Assembly (NCBI RefSeq): GCF_001434295.1
Contig: NZ_AZFA01000001.1
Span: forward strand, 1 to 64,000
Direction: 5' to 3'
Origin: Companilactobacillus versmoldensis DSM 14857 = KCTC 3814
GTDB taxonomy: Bacteria > Bacillota > Bacilli > Lactobacillales > Lactobacillaceae
DNA length: 64,000 nt
Positions 55,647 to 63,973 of the stretch are shown piece by piece (positions within the stretch are counted from its first letter, which is position 1; every line of letters begins with the position of its first letter). The notes beneath the pieces were generated by a model. It did no database searches and had not been told where the DNA came from. It worked only from the letters and a program-made list of their open reading frames with translations. Made by a program: the position numbers and the translations under genes.

Positions 55647-56605
55647 CAGATAAAAAGTTAATCGGTGTTGACCTTGGTGGTACAACAATTAAATTTGCTA
55701 TTCTCACAACTAAGGGTGAGATCCAACAAAAATGGAGTATCGAAACTAATATTCTTTCTGATGGTCAATTGATCATTCCTGATATTATTGATTCGATCAA
55801 TCATCATATCGATATGTATGAAATGAATAAGGATCAATTTGTTGGGATTGGTTTGGGCTCACCAGGTAGTATCCATTTTGCTGAAGGAACTATCAAAAAT
55901 GCCTTTAATTTAAATTGGCAAAAAGAAGTGTTCCCTGTTCGTGATATCGAAAAGGGTACAGGTATTCCTGTAACAATCGAAAACGATGCTAACGTAGCTG
56001 CACTTGGAGAAAGATGGATGGGCGCTGGTGATAACGCTGATGATGTTGTCTTTGTTACACTTGGTACCGGAGTTGGTGGTGGTATCATTGCCAATGGTAA
56101 TATCCTTCATGGTGCTGGTGGTGCCGCCGGTGAAATTGGTCATGTCACTGTTGATCCTAATGGTTTCATGTGTACTTGTGGTAAGAGAGGCTGTTTAGAA
56201 ACAATTGCGTCTGCCACTGGTATCGTGCACGTTGCCCGTGATCGTGCTTCTGAATACGCTGGAAGTTCACAATTAAAGGCTATGTTAGATGATGGTCAAG
56301 ATATATCTGCTAAAGACGTTTTTGATTTAGCTAAAGAAGATGATGACTTGGCAGTTATCGTTGTTAACTATGTATGTGAATCATTAGGCTTTGCCTTAGC
56401 CAATATCGCTAATTCATTGAATCCTAAATATGTCATTATTGGTGGTGGAGTTTCCGCTGCCGGTAAGTTCTTGACTGATAAAGTGGATGCTGCTATGCAA
56501 AAGAATGAATTTTCGACAATTAAAGCTTCAACACAGTTAAAATTAGCTACCTTGGGTAACGAGGCTGGTGTTATTGGAGCTGCTTCATTGATTAAAGTTG
56601 ATTAG
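55643..56605 (+). CDS. glcK: Glucokinase, ROK family
   Basis: Phosphorylates glucose with ATP; 320 residues, cytoplasmic. ATP motif GVDLGGTTIKFA is at about 8-19. The catalytic Asp is in ENDANVAALGE. The ROK zinc motif is GHVTVDPNGFMCTCGKRGCLE, in two parts. GTG start at 55643, overlapping the yqgQ stop. A rhodanese-like gene follows. Confidence 0.96.
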   Translation: MTDKKLIGVDLGGTTIKFAILTTKGEIQQKWSIETNILSDGQLIIPDIIDSINHHIDMYEMNKDQFVGIGLGSPGSIHFAEGTIKNAFNLNWQKEVFPVRDIEKGTGIPVTIENDANVAALGERWMGAGDNADDVVFVTLGTGVGGGIIANGNILHGAGGAAGEIGHVTVDPNGFMCTCGKRGCLETIASATGIVHVARDRASEYAGSSQLKAMLDDGQDISAKDVFDLAKEDDDLAVIVVNYVCESLGFALANIANSLNPKYVIIGGGVSAAGKFLTDKVDAAMQKNEFSTIKASTQLKLATLGNEAGVIGAASLIKVD

Positions 56606-56618
56606 AGGGATGTATTAG

Positions 56619-57023
56619 ATGCAGGTTGTAAATATCATATTGTACATAATCATTATTGCAATTTTCTTATATTGGGGAGGCTCTTGGCTTTATTACCGTT
56701 ATCAAGGTAAAAAGTTGAACGGATCGATTCCTCAAACAGAGTTTGAAGAAACAATGAGAAAAGCTCAAATTGTGGACTTAAGAGAGAAAAATAATTTTGA
56801 TTCTAAGCACATTTTGGGTGCACGAAATTTACCATATTCTCAATTGAAATACGTTGAAGGTGAGTTGCGTCCAGATTTGCCGGTCTACTTATATGATGAA
56901 CGTAAAAATATCTGTGTCCGTGCAGCACTCAAGTTAAAAAAATGGGGCTTCACAGATGTTAAATGGTTGGACGATAGATTTTCCGATTGGACTGGAAAAA
57001 CTAAGAAAACTACAAAATTATAA
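56619..57023 (+). CDS. Membrane-anchored rhodanese-like protein without the catalytic Cys
   Basis: 134 residues: one N-terminal membrane helix (about 4-25) and a rhodanese domain (about 40-128). Where the sulfur-carrying Cys loop should follow the fourth strand, the chain reads LYDERKNICVRAA, so Asp/Glu replaces Cys. Sulfur transfer is unlikely; it may be a binding domain. It lies right after glcK. A weak terminator follows at 57032-57061. Confidence 0.88.
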   Translation: MQVVNIILYIIIIAIFLYWGGSWLYYRYQGKKLNGSIPQTEFEETMRKAQIVDLREKNNFDSKHILGARNLPYSQLKYVEGELRPDLPVYLYDERKNICVRAALKLKKWGFTDVKWLDDRFSDWTGKTKKTTKL

Positions 57024-57031
57024 ACAATATT

Positions 57032-57061
57032 AAGAAGCTAAGACATTGGTCAAGGCTTCTT
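57032..57061 (+). terminator. Weak terminator after the rhodanese-like gene
   Basis: AAGAAGC (57032-57038) pairs with GCTTCTT (57055-57061), with an inner GAC/GTC stem. The T-run is short. Confidence 0.5.
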
Positions 57062-57068
57062 TATTTGT

Positions 57069-58208
57069 ATGGTGAGAAAATTGAAAATTATTGAATATAA
57101 AATGCATCAATTTAGATTAGAATTAGTTCAGCCTTATCGATTTGCTGAATCAACTTTTCGTTATCGACCAATCAATATTGTTGCGATTAAAGATGAATTA
57201 GGTAATGTAGGTTTAGGAGAGGTTGAAGCTTTTGAATTTCCAACCTATATCGAAGAGATACAGGCAGATTGTGTCAGGATCCTGAAAACACGGGTGTTGC
57301 CACTGCTGGGTTCCAAAGAATTTGACACACCATTTGAGTTCAGTCGTTTCATAAATTCAACCAATGCACCATATATGGCTCGCGCAGCGGTAGAAATGGC
57401 CATTTGGGACTTGTTTTCGAAGCGGAACAATATCTCGGTCCAAAAGCTGATTTCTCTGGCTGTCAGCACAAATCAGCCTTTAAAAAAGCAAGTCTCAGTT
57501 GGAGTTGCCATTGGAATCAAGACCAATGCTGAACAAATCATTCAGGAGATCGAACATCAATTGGATCTTGGCTACACACGTATCAAATTAAAGGTCAATC
57601 ATACATATACAGTAGGAATGCTCAAACAAGTCCGTCAGGTATTTCCTAAAGAAGAGATAATGATCGACTGTAACTCTCAATTTTCATTGCGTGACAAAAA
57701 CTTTTTCCAAAACATCGACGGACTAAACTTTTCCATGATCGAGCAGCCTTTTTCTCAAAAAGATTTTCGCAATCATGCTAAGCTCCAGTCACATTTGATG
57801 ACACCACTGTGCTTAGATGAAAATATTCGTAATAGTGAAGATATTTGGAAAGTCGTCAATCTTGGCGCAGCCAAAGTTATTAATATGAAACTTGCTAGAG
57901 TAGGCGGGATTGCCAATGCATTAGCCCTGACTGTTTTAGCCGAAAATCAGGGTTTAAAAGTTTGGTGTGGGGGAATGTTAGAGACTGGCATCGGACGCGC
58001 GTATAATTTAGCCTTAGCAAGTATGCCATTTTACAGTTTTCCTGGTGATATTTCTGCTTCTAATCGCTATTATAAAAACGATGTTATCCGAGAGGATTTT
58101 CAATTAGAAGATGGGAAATTGAACGTACCTGAAAAAGTAGGTTTAGGTGTGACTTTAAATCCCGTTGCGAAGGCAAAATTCAATCAAGATGAGTGGATCA
58201 AAATATAA
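57069..58208 (+). CDS. Enolase-superfamily enzyme: o-succinylbenzoate synthase / N-acylamino acid racemase type
   Basis: A 379-residue muconate-lactonising subgroup enzyme. KxK in RIKLKV (about residue 175), metal ligands in IDCN, MIEQPF and LDENI, and the second Lys in INMKLARVGG are all present. GGMLETGIGRA is typical of MenC/NSAR. Start is uncertain: ATG 57069, or TTG 57081 just after GGTGAG. No other menaquinone gene is nearby, so racemase or dipeptide epimerase activity is as likely as MenC. Confidence 0.82.
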   Translation: MVRKLKIIEYKMHQFRLELVQPYRFAESTFRYRPINIVAIKDELGNVGLGEVEAFEFPTYIEEIQADCVRILKTRVLPLLGSKEFDTPFEFSRFINSTNAPYMARAAVEMAIWDLFSKRNNISVQKLISLAVSTNQPLKKQVSVGVAIGIKTNAEQIIQEIEHQLDLGYTRIKLKVNHTYTVGMLKQVRQVFPKEEIMIDCNSQFSLRDKNFFQNIDGLNFSMIEQPFSQKDFRNHAKLQSHLMTPLCLDENIRNSEDIWKVVNLGAAKVINMKLARVGGIANALALTVLAENQGLKVWCGGMLETGIGRAYNLALASMPFYSFPGDISASNRYYKNDVIREDFQLEDGKLNVPEKVGLGVTLNPVAKAKFNQDEWIKI

Positions 58209-58210
58209 AA

Positions 58211-58246
58211 AAAGATCAAATCCACGGTGGAATTTGATCTTTAATT
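58211..58246. terminator. Bidirectional terminator
   Basis: AAAGATCAAATCCAC (58211-58225) pairs with GTGGAATTTGATCTTT (58227-58242) with one bulge. It lies between convergent genes. Confidence 0.87.
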
Positions 58247-58294
58247 TTTATTCAATTTTTCAATCATATATGAATGATTGAGTGAAAATCTTCG

Positions 58295-58489
58295 TTAACC
58301 TTGATGAGCTTGTAGGCTCTTTCTGTTTGCACGACGACGGTTTGCTTCGATTCTTTCGTTTTCAGCATCTTCAGGTTCGATCACTGATTTCTTGAAAGCA
58401 TGAAGAGCACCGTATACAGCTGTAGCTGTAGTTAGTGAACCAAAAAGGAAGCCTTTAACAAAACGAAAACGTTTTTCTTTTTTAGCCAT
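58295..58489 (-). CDS. DUF3042 family protein
   Basis: A 64-residue protein of a lactobacillus/streptococcus family (DUF3042) next to miaA. Basic start (MAKKEKRFRFVKG), a short hydrophobic stretch and a charged tail. ATG at 58489 follows GGAGGA; a longer start is rejected. Function unknown. Confidence 0.85.
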   Translation of the reverse strand: MAKKEKRFRFVKGFLFGSLTTATAVYGALHAFKKSVIEPEDAENERIEANRRRANRKSLQAHQG

Positions 58490-58579
58490 ATTGATTCCTC
58501 CAATCTTCACTACCATTATGACTTATTTTGTTAAAAAATTCTATAAATTACCAAGATTATTGACTTAAGGAGTGTTATT

Positions 58580-59497
58580 TTGACAAAAGTTATCGCAATA
58601 GTTGGTCCAACTGCCGTAGGGAAAAGTGCTCTTGGTTTACAATTAGCCAAGGAATTCCCTGGGGAGATCATCTCTGGTGATTCTATGCAGATTTATCGAC
58701 ATTTAAATATCGGGACGGCCAAAGATTCACCTGACGAATTAAAGATGGTACCGCATCATTTAGTTGATATTTGTGATGTTGATCAACGATACACTGTAAA
58801 AGATTTTCAAAGTAACGCCCGCAAAATCATCCAACAATTGACAAAGGAGAATATAATACCCTTCATCGTTGGAGGAACCGGTTTCTATTTAAATTCTTTG
58901 ATCCAAAATCTAGACCTTGGTGGTCAACAAGACGCTGATGATAGTTTACGTTCAAGGATTTCTAAAATTGAACAAGAACAAGGTATCGATGGTTTGCAAG
59001 ATTATTTGCAACAACTCGATCCGAAAGCTTATCAAAAAATTGATATTGATAATCCCAGACGTGTGATTCGTGCAATCGAAGTGTTTGAAACTAGTGGACA
59101 TTCAATAACTGAACAAGAGAACGGCCAAAGTTTCGCTGAATTTTATTTGATTGGGCTGACTGATGACAGACAAAAGCTTTACCAACGGATCAATTCTCGA
59201 GTCGATAAAATGATTGACTTGGGCTTAATCAATGAAGCTCGTCCAGTATATCAACGTCAAAAAGATATTCCCCAAGCTAAAAATGGTATTGGGTATAAGG
59301 AATTGTTCCCATATTTTGCTGGTGATGCTAGTTTAGATGAATGTGTGATTGAGATAAAAAAGAATTCACGTCATTTTGCCAAACGACAACTGACTTATTT
59401 TCGCAATCAAATGCAAGTCAACTGGCATAATATCAGTGAAGAACCTGATTACTTGGAAAATATTCGCACAGAAGTAAGCAAATTCTTAGCCAAATAG
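58580..59497 (+). CDS. miaA: tRNA dimethylallyltransferase
   Basis: Adds a dimethylallyl group to A37 of tRNAs reading codons that start with U; 305 residues. P-loop GPTAVGKSAL at about 8-17, DSMQIYRHLNIGTAK, and GGTGFYLNSLIQ. TTG start at 58580, after AAGGAG. Divergent from DUF3042. A tRNA gene follows. Confidence 0.95.
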   Translation: MTKVIAIVGPTAVGKSALGLQLAKEFPGEIISGDSMQIYRHLNIGTAKDSPDELKMVPHHLVDICDVDQRYTVKDFQSNARKIIQQLTKENIIPFIVGGTGFYLNSLIQNLDLGGQQDADDSLRSRISKIEQEQGIDGLQDYLQQLDPKAYQKIDIDNPRRVIRAIEVFETSGHSITEQENGQSFAEFYLIGLTDDRQKLYQRINSRVDKMIDLGLINEARPVYQRQKDIPQAKNGIGYKELFPYFAGDASLDECVIEIKKNSRHFAKRQLTYFRNQMQVNWHNISEEPDYLENIRTEVSKFLAK

Positions 59498-59558
59498 CCA
59501 AAAATAAAGGGATTTAATAGGGTCGACCATAAAAAGTTTGTATTTTTTAAATTCGTCG

Positions 59559-59588
59559 TTGACAGACAACCACCCGTTTCTCTATAAT
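59559..59588 (+). promoter_or_regulatory. Strong promoter of tRNA-Arg
   Basis: TTGACA at 59559-59564 and TATAAT at 59583-59588, spaced by 18 bases. Both hexamers are perfect. Confidence 0.9.
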
Positions 59589-59600
59589 AGTACAAGTGAT

Positions 59601-59674
59601 GTCACAGTGGCTCAGTTGGATAGAGCAACGGTCTTCTAAACCGTAGGTCGCGAGTTCGAATCTCGCCTGTGACA
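59601..59674 (+). tRNA. tRNA-Arg (anticodon UCU)
   Basis: A complete cloverleaf of 74 bases. Acceptor GTCACAG/CTGTGAC, D stem GCTC/GAGC, anticodon stem ACGGT/ACCGT with loop CTTCTAA (anticodon TCT at 59635-59637), T stem GCGAG/CTCGC with loop TTCGAAT. No CCA is encoded. Reads AGA and AGG codons. Confidence 0.97.
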
Positions 59675-59704
59675 TAATTAGATATTTTAGATAAATATCC
59701 ATTA

Positions 59705-59749
59705 AAAAAGGTTATCGATAGTTATTAAACTATTGATAACCTTTTTATT
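59705..59749. terminator. Bidirectional terminator after tRNA-Arg
   Basis: AAAAAGGTTATCGATAGT (59705-59722) pairs with 59729-59746 with one mismatch. It can also end the convergent minus-strand gene at 59754. Confidence 0.92.
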
Positions 59750-59753
59750 TTAT

Positions 59754-60437
59754 TCATTTGACTAGTCCATCAACTGATTCGCTGATAATTCGTTCAGATT
59801 TGGTGGCAGGAAGCTTCATGAGCTTTTTATTTGGTCTTCTAAAGAGTTCATACAAGTAATACCCATTTGCATTCTCGAAGAGTTCTGGGTAGTTTCCTGA
59901 TTGAATATAATCTGAGTAATCACTGTTTAGTGAATTAATATTACTTTGATTGAAGTAGACAGCGAAAGATAACTTATTTTTTTCAGTTGTCGCAGTTTGA
60001 TAATTATCGACACCATAAAAGATGACACCTTTCTTGGCGAGATCATAGGAACAGACAGCTTGCAATTCGTCGGCTAATTGACTAAATGAATTAGCTGAGC
60101 TGTTACCTGAAGAAACATCGACATTATTAAGTTTCACCATTAAAATTTTCGTCTTATCAGCAACTTGCACTTGGTCGATCGAAGCGGCATTGTTGTCAGC
60201 AAATTTATTTTGCAGATAGGCCTCTATTTGCTCCGCACTAGCATCCGGACCAGGTCCCTTTGGCGTACCGTCTTTATTGCAGGAAGCAAAACTGACCACG
60301 ATGGCGACGATGATAACGATAAAAACGGCAATCAGGGTAATGATAGTCCGAATCGTCAGTCGTTTATTGATTTTCTTCTGCTCATCGATCTGAGTTTTAT
60401 CCCATTTTGGCAACTTGTTTGAAGGTTTATTGTTCAT
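59754..60437 (-). CDS. Hypothetical membrane-anchored protein
   Basis: 227 residues I do not recognise. A charged, Lys-rich cytoplasmic tail of about 29 residues, one membrane helix (about 30-51, ending FASC), then an extracellular Asn/Ser-rich domain. It overlaps the next minus-strand gene by 11 bases, so the two probably act together. Not a lipoprotein: the Cys follows a helix, not a short signal. Confidence 0.75.
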   Translation of the reverse strand: MNNKPSNKLPKWDKTQIDEQKKINKRLTIRTIITLIAVFIVIIVAIVVSFASCNKDGTPKGPGPDASAEQIEAYLQNKFADNNAASIDQVQVADKTKILMVKLNNVDVSSGNSSANSFSQLADELQAVCSYDLAKKGVIFYGVDNYQTATTEKNKLSFAVYFNQSNINSLNSDYSDYIQSGNYPELFENANGYYLYELFRRPNKKLMKLPATKSERIISESVDGLVK

Positions 60438-60840
60438 CGTATGACATTTCTTTACTTTGAGTAAGTTTCATCAGAGGAAGTTTTTGCCGAAAAAGTTTTT
60501 TCGAATTAGTATCTCGGTAGTGGAGCTCAATTAATTTTGGATCAGCTTCTTTTTCTGGTAGCTCAATCGTAATCGTTTGTTGTGGCGCAAAAGAGATTCC
60601 GTTTACGCCCTCGAAATATTTAGTTTCTGGTGTTAAGAATAAATCTTCGATGATTGCTTCAGAATTTCCAGTGTTTTTAAGGATATAATGGCAATCGTTG
60701 AGTTCTTCGATGGTGAAGTAGGGTCGATGGATCCTTTTTTGATGTCGAATCAATCGATAAAAGGGGATAGGGATCAAAACGACACCACAAATTACAGCTA
60801 TAGTAAGTATTCCCAATAATATTGCTTGAATAATTTGCAT
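60427..60840 (-). CDS. Hypothetical membrane-anchored protein
   Basis: 137 residues, unrecognised. An N-terminal membrane helix (about 4-28) is followed by a basic stretch and a beta-rich domain (about 40-125). First of an overlapping pair with the 59754 gene. ATG at 60840 follows AGGTGA. Confidence 0.75.
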   Translation of the reverse strand: MQIIQAILLGILTIAVICGVVLIPIPFYRLIRHQKRIHRPYFTIEELNDCHYILKNTGNSEAIIEDLFLTPETKYFEGVNGISFAPQQTITIELPEKEADPKLIELHYRDTNSKKLFRQKLPLMKLTQSKEMSYDEQ

Positions 60841-60903
60841 AAAATCACCTCGCTAAAAGTTCATTCACTATTATTTTACAACATGATAAGATTTATATTA
60901 CAA

Positions 60904-60937
60904 AATAAAAAAGCAAACCTACTAAAGTAGATTTGCT
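60904..60937 (-). terminator. Terminator for the small basic protein gene
   Basis: On the minus strand AGCAAATCTAC (60937-60927) pairs with GTAGGTTTGCT (60922-60912) and continues into T's. Confidence 0.85.
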
Positions 60938-60976
60938 ATCGTTTAAGATTTAAAATTTAACTTAAATTTTGGTGTA

Positions 60977-61183
60977 TTATTCAATATTGCCGATACTTTC
61001 AAGTTCAGATAATTCTTTTCGTCGTGCCTTAATGATCTTTTCCAATTCATCAAGATCGATAATGGTCGATTTCTTTCGAATGAAGCTCCGCGCTGATGAT
61101 CGCATGGCGATATAGTTAGCTCGCTTCCGGTTTTTACGATGCCATTTTTTGTTGGCTCTTTTTTGTGCCTCTGTTAGTACTAT
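60977..61183 (-). CDS. Small basic protein of phage/plasmid flavour, probable ATA start
   Basis: 68 residues: TEAQKRANKKWHRKNRKRAN..., very rich in Lys and Arg, then a helical Lys/Glu tail. It resembles small DNA-binding-like proteins of phages and plasmids. No ATG, GTG or TTG lies just after the good GGGGAG (61194-61189); the codons there are ATT 61186 and ATA 61183. A TTG at 61243 gives a longer frame, but one with an implausible hydrophobic start lying upstream of that site. I chose ATA. Confidence 0.55.
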   Translation of the reverse strand: MVLTEAQKRANKKWHRKNRKRANYIAMRSSARSFIRKKSTIIDLDELEKIIKARRKELSELESIGNIE

Positions 61184-61478
61184 AATTACTCCCCTAAACT
61201 TACTAATGAAAAGATTATAAACAGTAATCGTATATGAAAGCAAGTCAATATAAAAATAATTATGTAAAATACAATAGAATTGTAATTTTATCGTATTTTA
61301 AAAACCAGATTTTGAATAAACAATTAGGATTGTGTTAATTAATAGAATCATTTTATATAATTACTATTAATTTAATAAAAATATATTGCAAACCCCAAAA
61401 ATTAATTTTAATATGAATGTGAAATGTGTATAATAAAAATATTGCAGTATATTCTAGGGAATTTTCGAGGTGTGATAC
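61184..61478. other. AT-rich gap with divergent promoters
   Basis: About 295 very AT-rich bases between divergent genes. A TATAAT at 61429-61434 probably serves the 61479 gene. I see no further gene. Confidence 0.55.
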
Positions 61479-61739
61479 TTGGAAGGAAAGTATTCGTTTG
61501 TATTTACGATTGCGTTCATTATTGTTGACTTAGTTTTTGCTATTTTAGCAAAGATTGGTCGGATCGATAATGTCGTTGGAATTATAGCGGGCATGATTTT
61601 AGTCATTGCTCTCTACATTATTACGAGATTATTTGCACGAATAAATACACCGAAGGGGCGGTTTACTTTATCTCTCCTGAGTGCTGTTTTTATCTTTTTA
61701 ACAGTAGTGCCATTGGCGGCAACGTCTGTCGTTGCTTAA
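61479..61739 (+). CDS. Small hypothetical membrane protein
   Basis: 86 residues with three hydrophobic helices (about 5-25, 31-50, 62-84) and few charges. TTG start at 61479, behind CGAGGTG. A terminator follows. Unrecognised; many lactobacilli have such small proteins. Confidence 0.7.
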   Translation: MEGKYSFVFTIAFIIVDLVFAILAKIGRIDNVVGIIAGMILVIALYIITRLFARINTPKGRFTLSLLSAVFIFLTVVPLAATSVVA

Positions 61740-61751
61740 TATGATAAATTT

Positions 61752-61787
61752 AGGATTGAGGCAATCAAATTTGCTTTAGTCCTTTTT
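61752..61787 (+). terminator. Terminator after the small membrane protein
   Basis: AGGATTGAGGCAA pairs with TTGCTTTAGTCCT through several G-U pairs and is followed by seven T's. Confidence 0.8.
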
Positions 61788-61845
61788 TTATTGATATCAA
61801 TACCTGTATACTATTTACATTAGGTTTTTTTAGGAGGAACTCTTC

Positions 61846-63534
61846 GTGAAAAGGCGCACATCTCGAACTGTTATTTTAGGAACTATATTTTTAATATTAA
61901 GTGTTTTATATACGTTATTATTAGTCCCACAAGGTTATTTAAGATTCATGGATAGTTACGATATTCTTTTCCACATGAATCGGATTGGAAGCTTGGGGAA
62001 CATCTTAACCTCGCCAGTCAACTTTGATTACTGGGGTGGGGTTGGCAATATGACCAGTCTTTTTTATCCTTGGTTGACAGTATTGCCGGGGTTTTTGATT
62101 TTTCATTTTGCCAATGATCCGATGTTAGACTATCTGATCTTGATTGGGGTCGTGACGTTCTGTACTTTTGTAAGTTCTTACTTCTTCATGAAAAAGTTTT
62201 CTGAAAATACGCTTCAATCATTTTTGTTTTCAATTATTTACACGTTAGCATTCTTCCGAATGGCCAGTGTCTTTTATCGTGCTGGAGTTGCAGAATTTAT
62301 CTGCTATATCTTCATACCAATGTTGTTTTATGAATTTTATCAATTGTTGGTCGGTAAGTTTTCCAAATGGCCACTGTTTGCTTTAGCCTTTACCTTGATC
62401 ACTTTGACCCATCCACTGACGGCTTTTACGACTGTTATTATTATGGTGCCAATTTTGTTACTAGTGTTATTTTCCAAACGGGCTCATAGTATTAAATATT
62501 GGCTACACTTAAGTCTGAGCGGGGTAGAAGCAATTGCAATGGTATTATTAACAACGATTGGCTTTACCTTGCCAATGTATCAGCAGCAAAAGTATATTCC
62601 TGTTAATCGTCCAGCCGTTGTGAACTTAGCGCAGACAGCTAAAGATCCAATCAAGTTGTTCCAAGATGCTTTGAGTACAGATCTGAGAAATTACTCCTTT
62701 GGGATAATCATGATCCTAGCCTTGATTTTCCTAGTCATTTTCATTTGGAAAGATAAGTTGGTTTATAAAATGGTAGGAATAGAAATGTTGTTGGCACTGT
62801 TGTTATCAACCAATATCATTCCTTGGGCCAAACTCCAAGATACATTCTTCAATTATCTGCAATTCCCATGGCGCTTTTTAAATCTGTTCACCTTCTTCGC
62901 AGCCATTTATTTAAGCTACGGACTAGCGAGACTAGTCAATAAGCGCTCATCACTGTTGAAATTATTAATGATGGTCGTAGTTTTAGTAGGTTGTGGTAGC
63001 CAGGTTTATGTCAGTGGGATGCAATTAAGTAAACAGATCACCACTGCAGTTGACCCAAATAAGTTGGTTTACCATCCGAAAAATAAATTTGTCCAAAAAT
63101 ATACTCAAACAGATTATTACCCGCAACGCAGTATTGAGTATCATGCTCAAATTCGTGCTCATCAATTCTTGGTCAATGGCAAGAAAGTCCATATTAGGGA
63201 ACATTCTTCTAGCAACGTATATTCATTTAGCTACTATAGTCAAGAGCCGGCGAAAATCGATATTCCAGTTTTAGTCTATAAAGGATTAAGTGTCACAATC
63301 AATAATGAGCCAGCGCATTACGATATTTCTAAACGTGGAACCGCCTTGTTGAAGACTAAACCTGGGCAAAATAAGGTCCAATTGCGGTATCATTACTCAA
63401 CGGTCGCAAAAGCAGCATTGAGCTTGAACGCTGTGGCTCTATTAGTATTAGTTTGGCTATGCATTAATAACGGCAAATTTCTTTATCAGAAAAAAGATAT
63501 TAATAAAGTGGCTAAAAATGCTGAAAAAAGTTGA
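61846..63534 (+). CDS. PTPS-related membrane protein (GT-C-like)
   Basis: A 562-residue integral membrane protein resembling the '6-pyruvoyl-tetrahydropterin synthase-related' family (PF10131), which looks like GT-C glycosyltransferases. About ten membrane helices up to residue 400, then an outer domain with beta strands and a last membrane helix near 520-540. An acidic motif (MDSYDILFHMNR) in the first outer loop may bind a lipid-linked sugar. GTG start after TAGGAGGA. Substrate unknown. Confidence 0.8.
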   Translation: MKRRTSRTVILGTIFLILSVLYTLLLVPQGYLRFMDSYDILFHMNRIGSLGNILTSPVNFDYWGGVGNMTSLFYPWLTVLPGFLIFHFANDPMLDYLILIGVVTFCTFVSSYFFMKKFSENTLQSFLFSIIYTLAFFRMASVFYRAGVAEFICYIFIPMLFYEFYQLLVGKFSKWPLFALAFTLITLTHPLTAFTTVIIMVPILLLVLFSKRAHSIKYWLHLSLSGVEAIAMVLLTTIGFTLPMYQQQKYIPVNRPAVVNLAQTAKDPIKLFQDALSTDLRNYSFGIIMILALIFLVIFIWKDKLVYKMVGIEMLLALLLSTNIIPWAKLQDTFFNYLQFPWRFLNLFTFFAAIYLSYGLARLVNKRSSLLKLLMMVVVLVGCGSQVYVSGMQLSKQITTAVDPNKLVYHPKNKFVQKYTQTDYYPQRSIEYHAQIRAHQFLVNGKKVHIREHSSSNVYSFSYYSQEPAKIDIPVLVYKGLSVTINNEPAHYDISKRGTALLKTKPGQNKVQLRYHYSTVAKAALSLNAVALLVLVWLCINNGKFLYQKKDINKVAKNAEKS

Positions 63535-63559
63535 AAATTATATTGAACTTTGATATATT

Positions 63560-63645
63560 TTATTAGTTGCAATCACTATTGCATCTACAACCGCTCAAAA
63601 TTAGGTTTAAGCTTCGGCACCTAATTGGCGAGTCTTAGAAGGGAG
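63560..63645 (+). promoter_or_regulatory. L21-type leader of rplU
   Basis: A structured leader with the hairpin AATTAGGT (63599-63606)/ACCTAATT (63619-63626), as in the L21 leader of Firmicutes. Confidence 0.75.
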
Positions 63646-63656
63646 TGTACACACAT

Positions 63657-63968
63657 ATGTACGCAATAATTAAAACAGGTGGTAAGCAATATAAGGTTGA
63701 GGAAAAAGATTCAATCTTTGTTGAAAAACTTGACGCACAAGCAGGAGATACAGTGACATTTGATGATGTTATTTTAGTATCTGACGGTAGCAGTGTTAAA
63801 GTTGGAGATCCAGTCGTAAAGGGAGCTTCTGTCACAGCCAAAGTTGAAAAACAAGGCAAGAACAAGAAGGTTGTTACTTACAAGTACAAACCTAAGAAGC
63901 ATTCACATACAAAAACTGGTCACCGCCAACCATATACAAAAGTAACTATTGACGCAATCAAAGGTTAA
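63657..63968 (+). CDS. rplU: 50S ribosomal protein L21
   Basis: 103-residue 23S rRNA-binding protein. It starts [16 protein letters not shown], and the [15 protein letters not shown] stretch is complete. ATG at 63657 follows AAGGGAGTG; a GTG at 63645 lies inside the binding site. First of the rplU-prp-rpmA operon. Confidence 0.98.
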   Translation: MYAIIKTGGKQYKVEEKDSIFVEKLDAQAGDTVTFDDVILVSDGSSVKVGDPVVKGASVTAKVEKQGKNKKVVTYKYKPKKHSHTKTGHRQPYTKVTIDAIKG

Positions 63969-63973
63969 TAATT

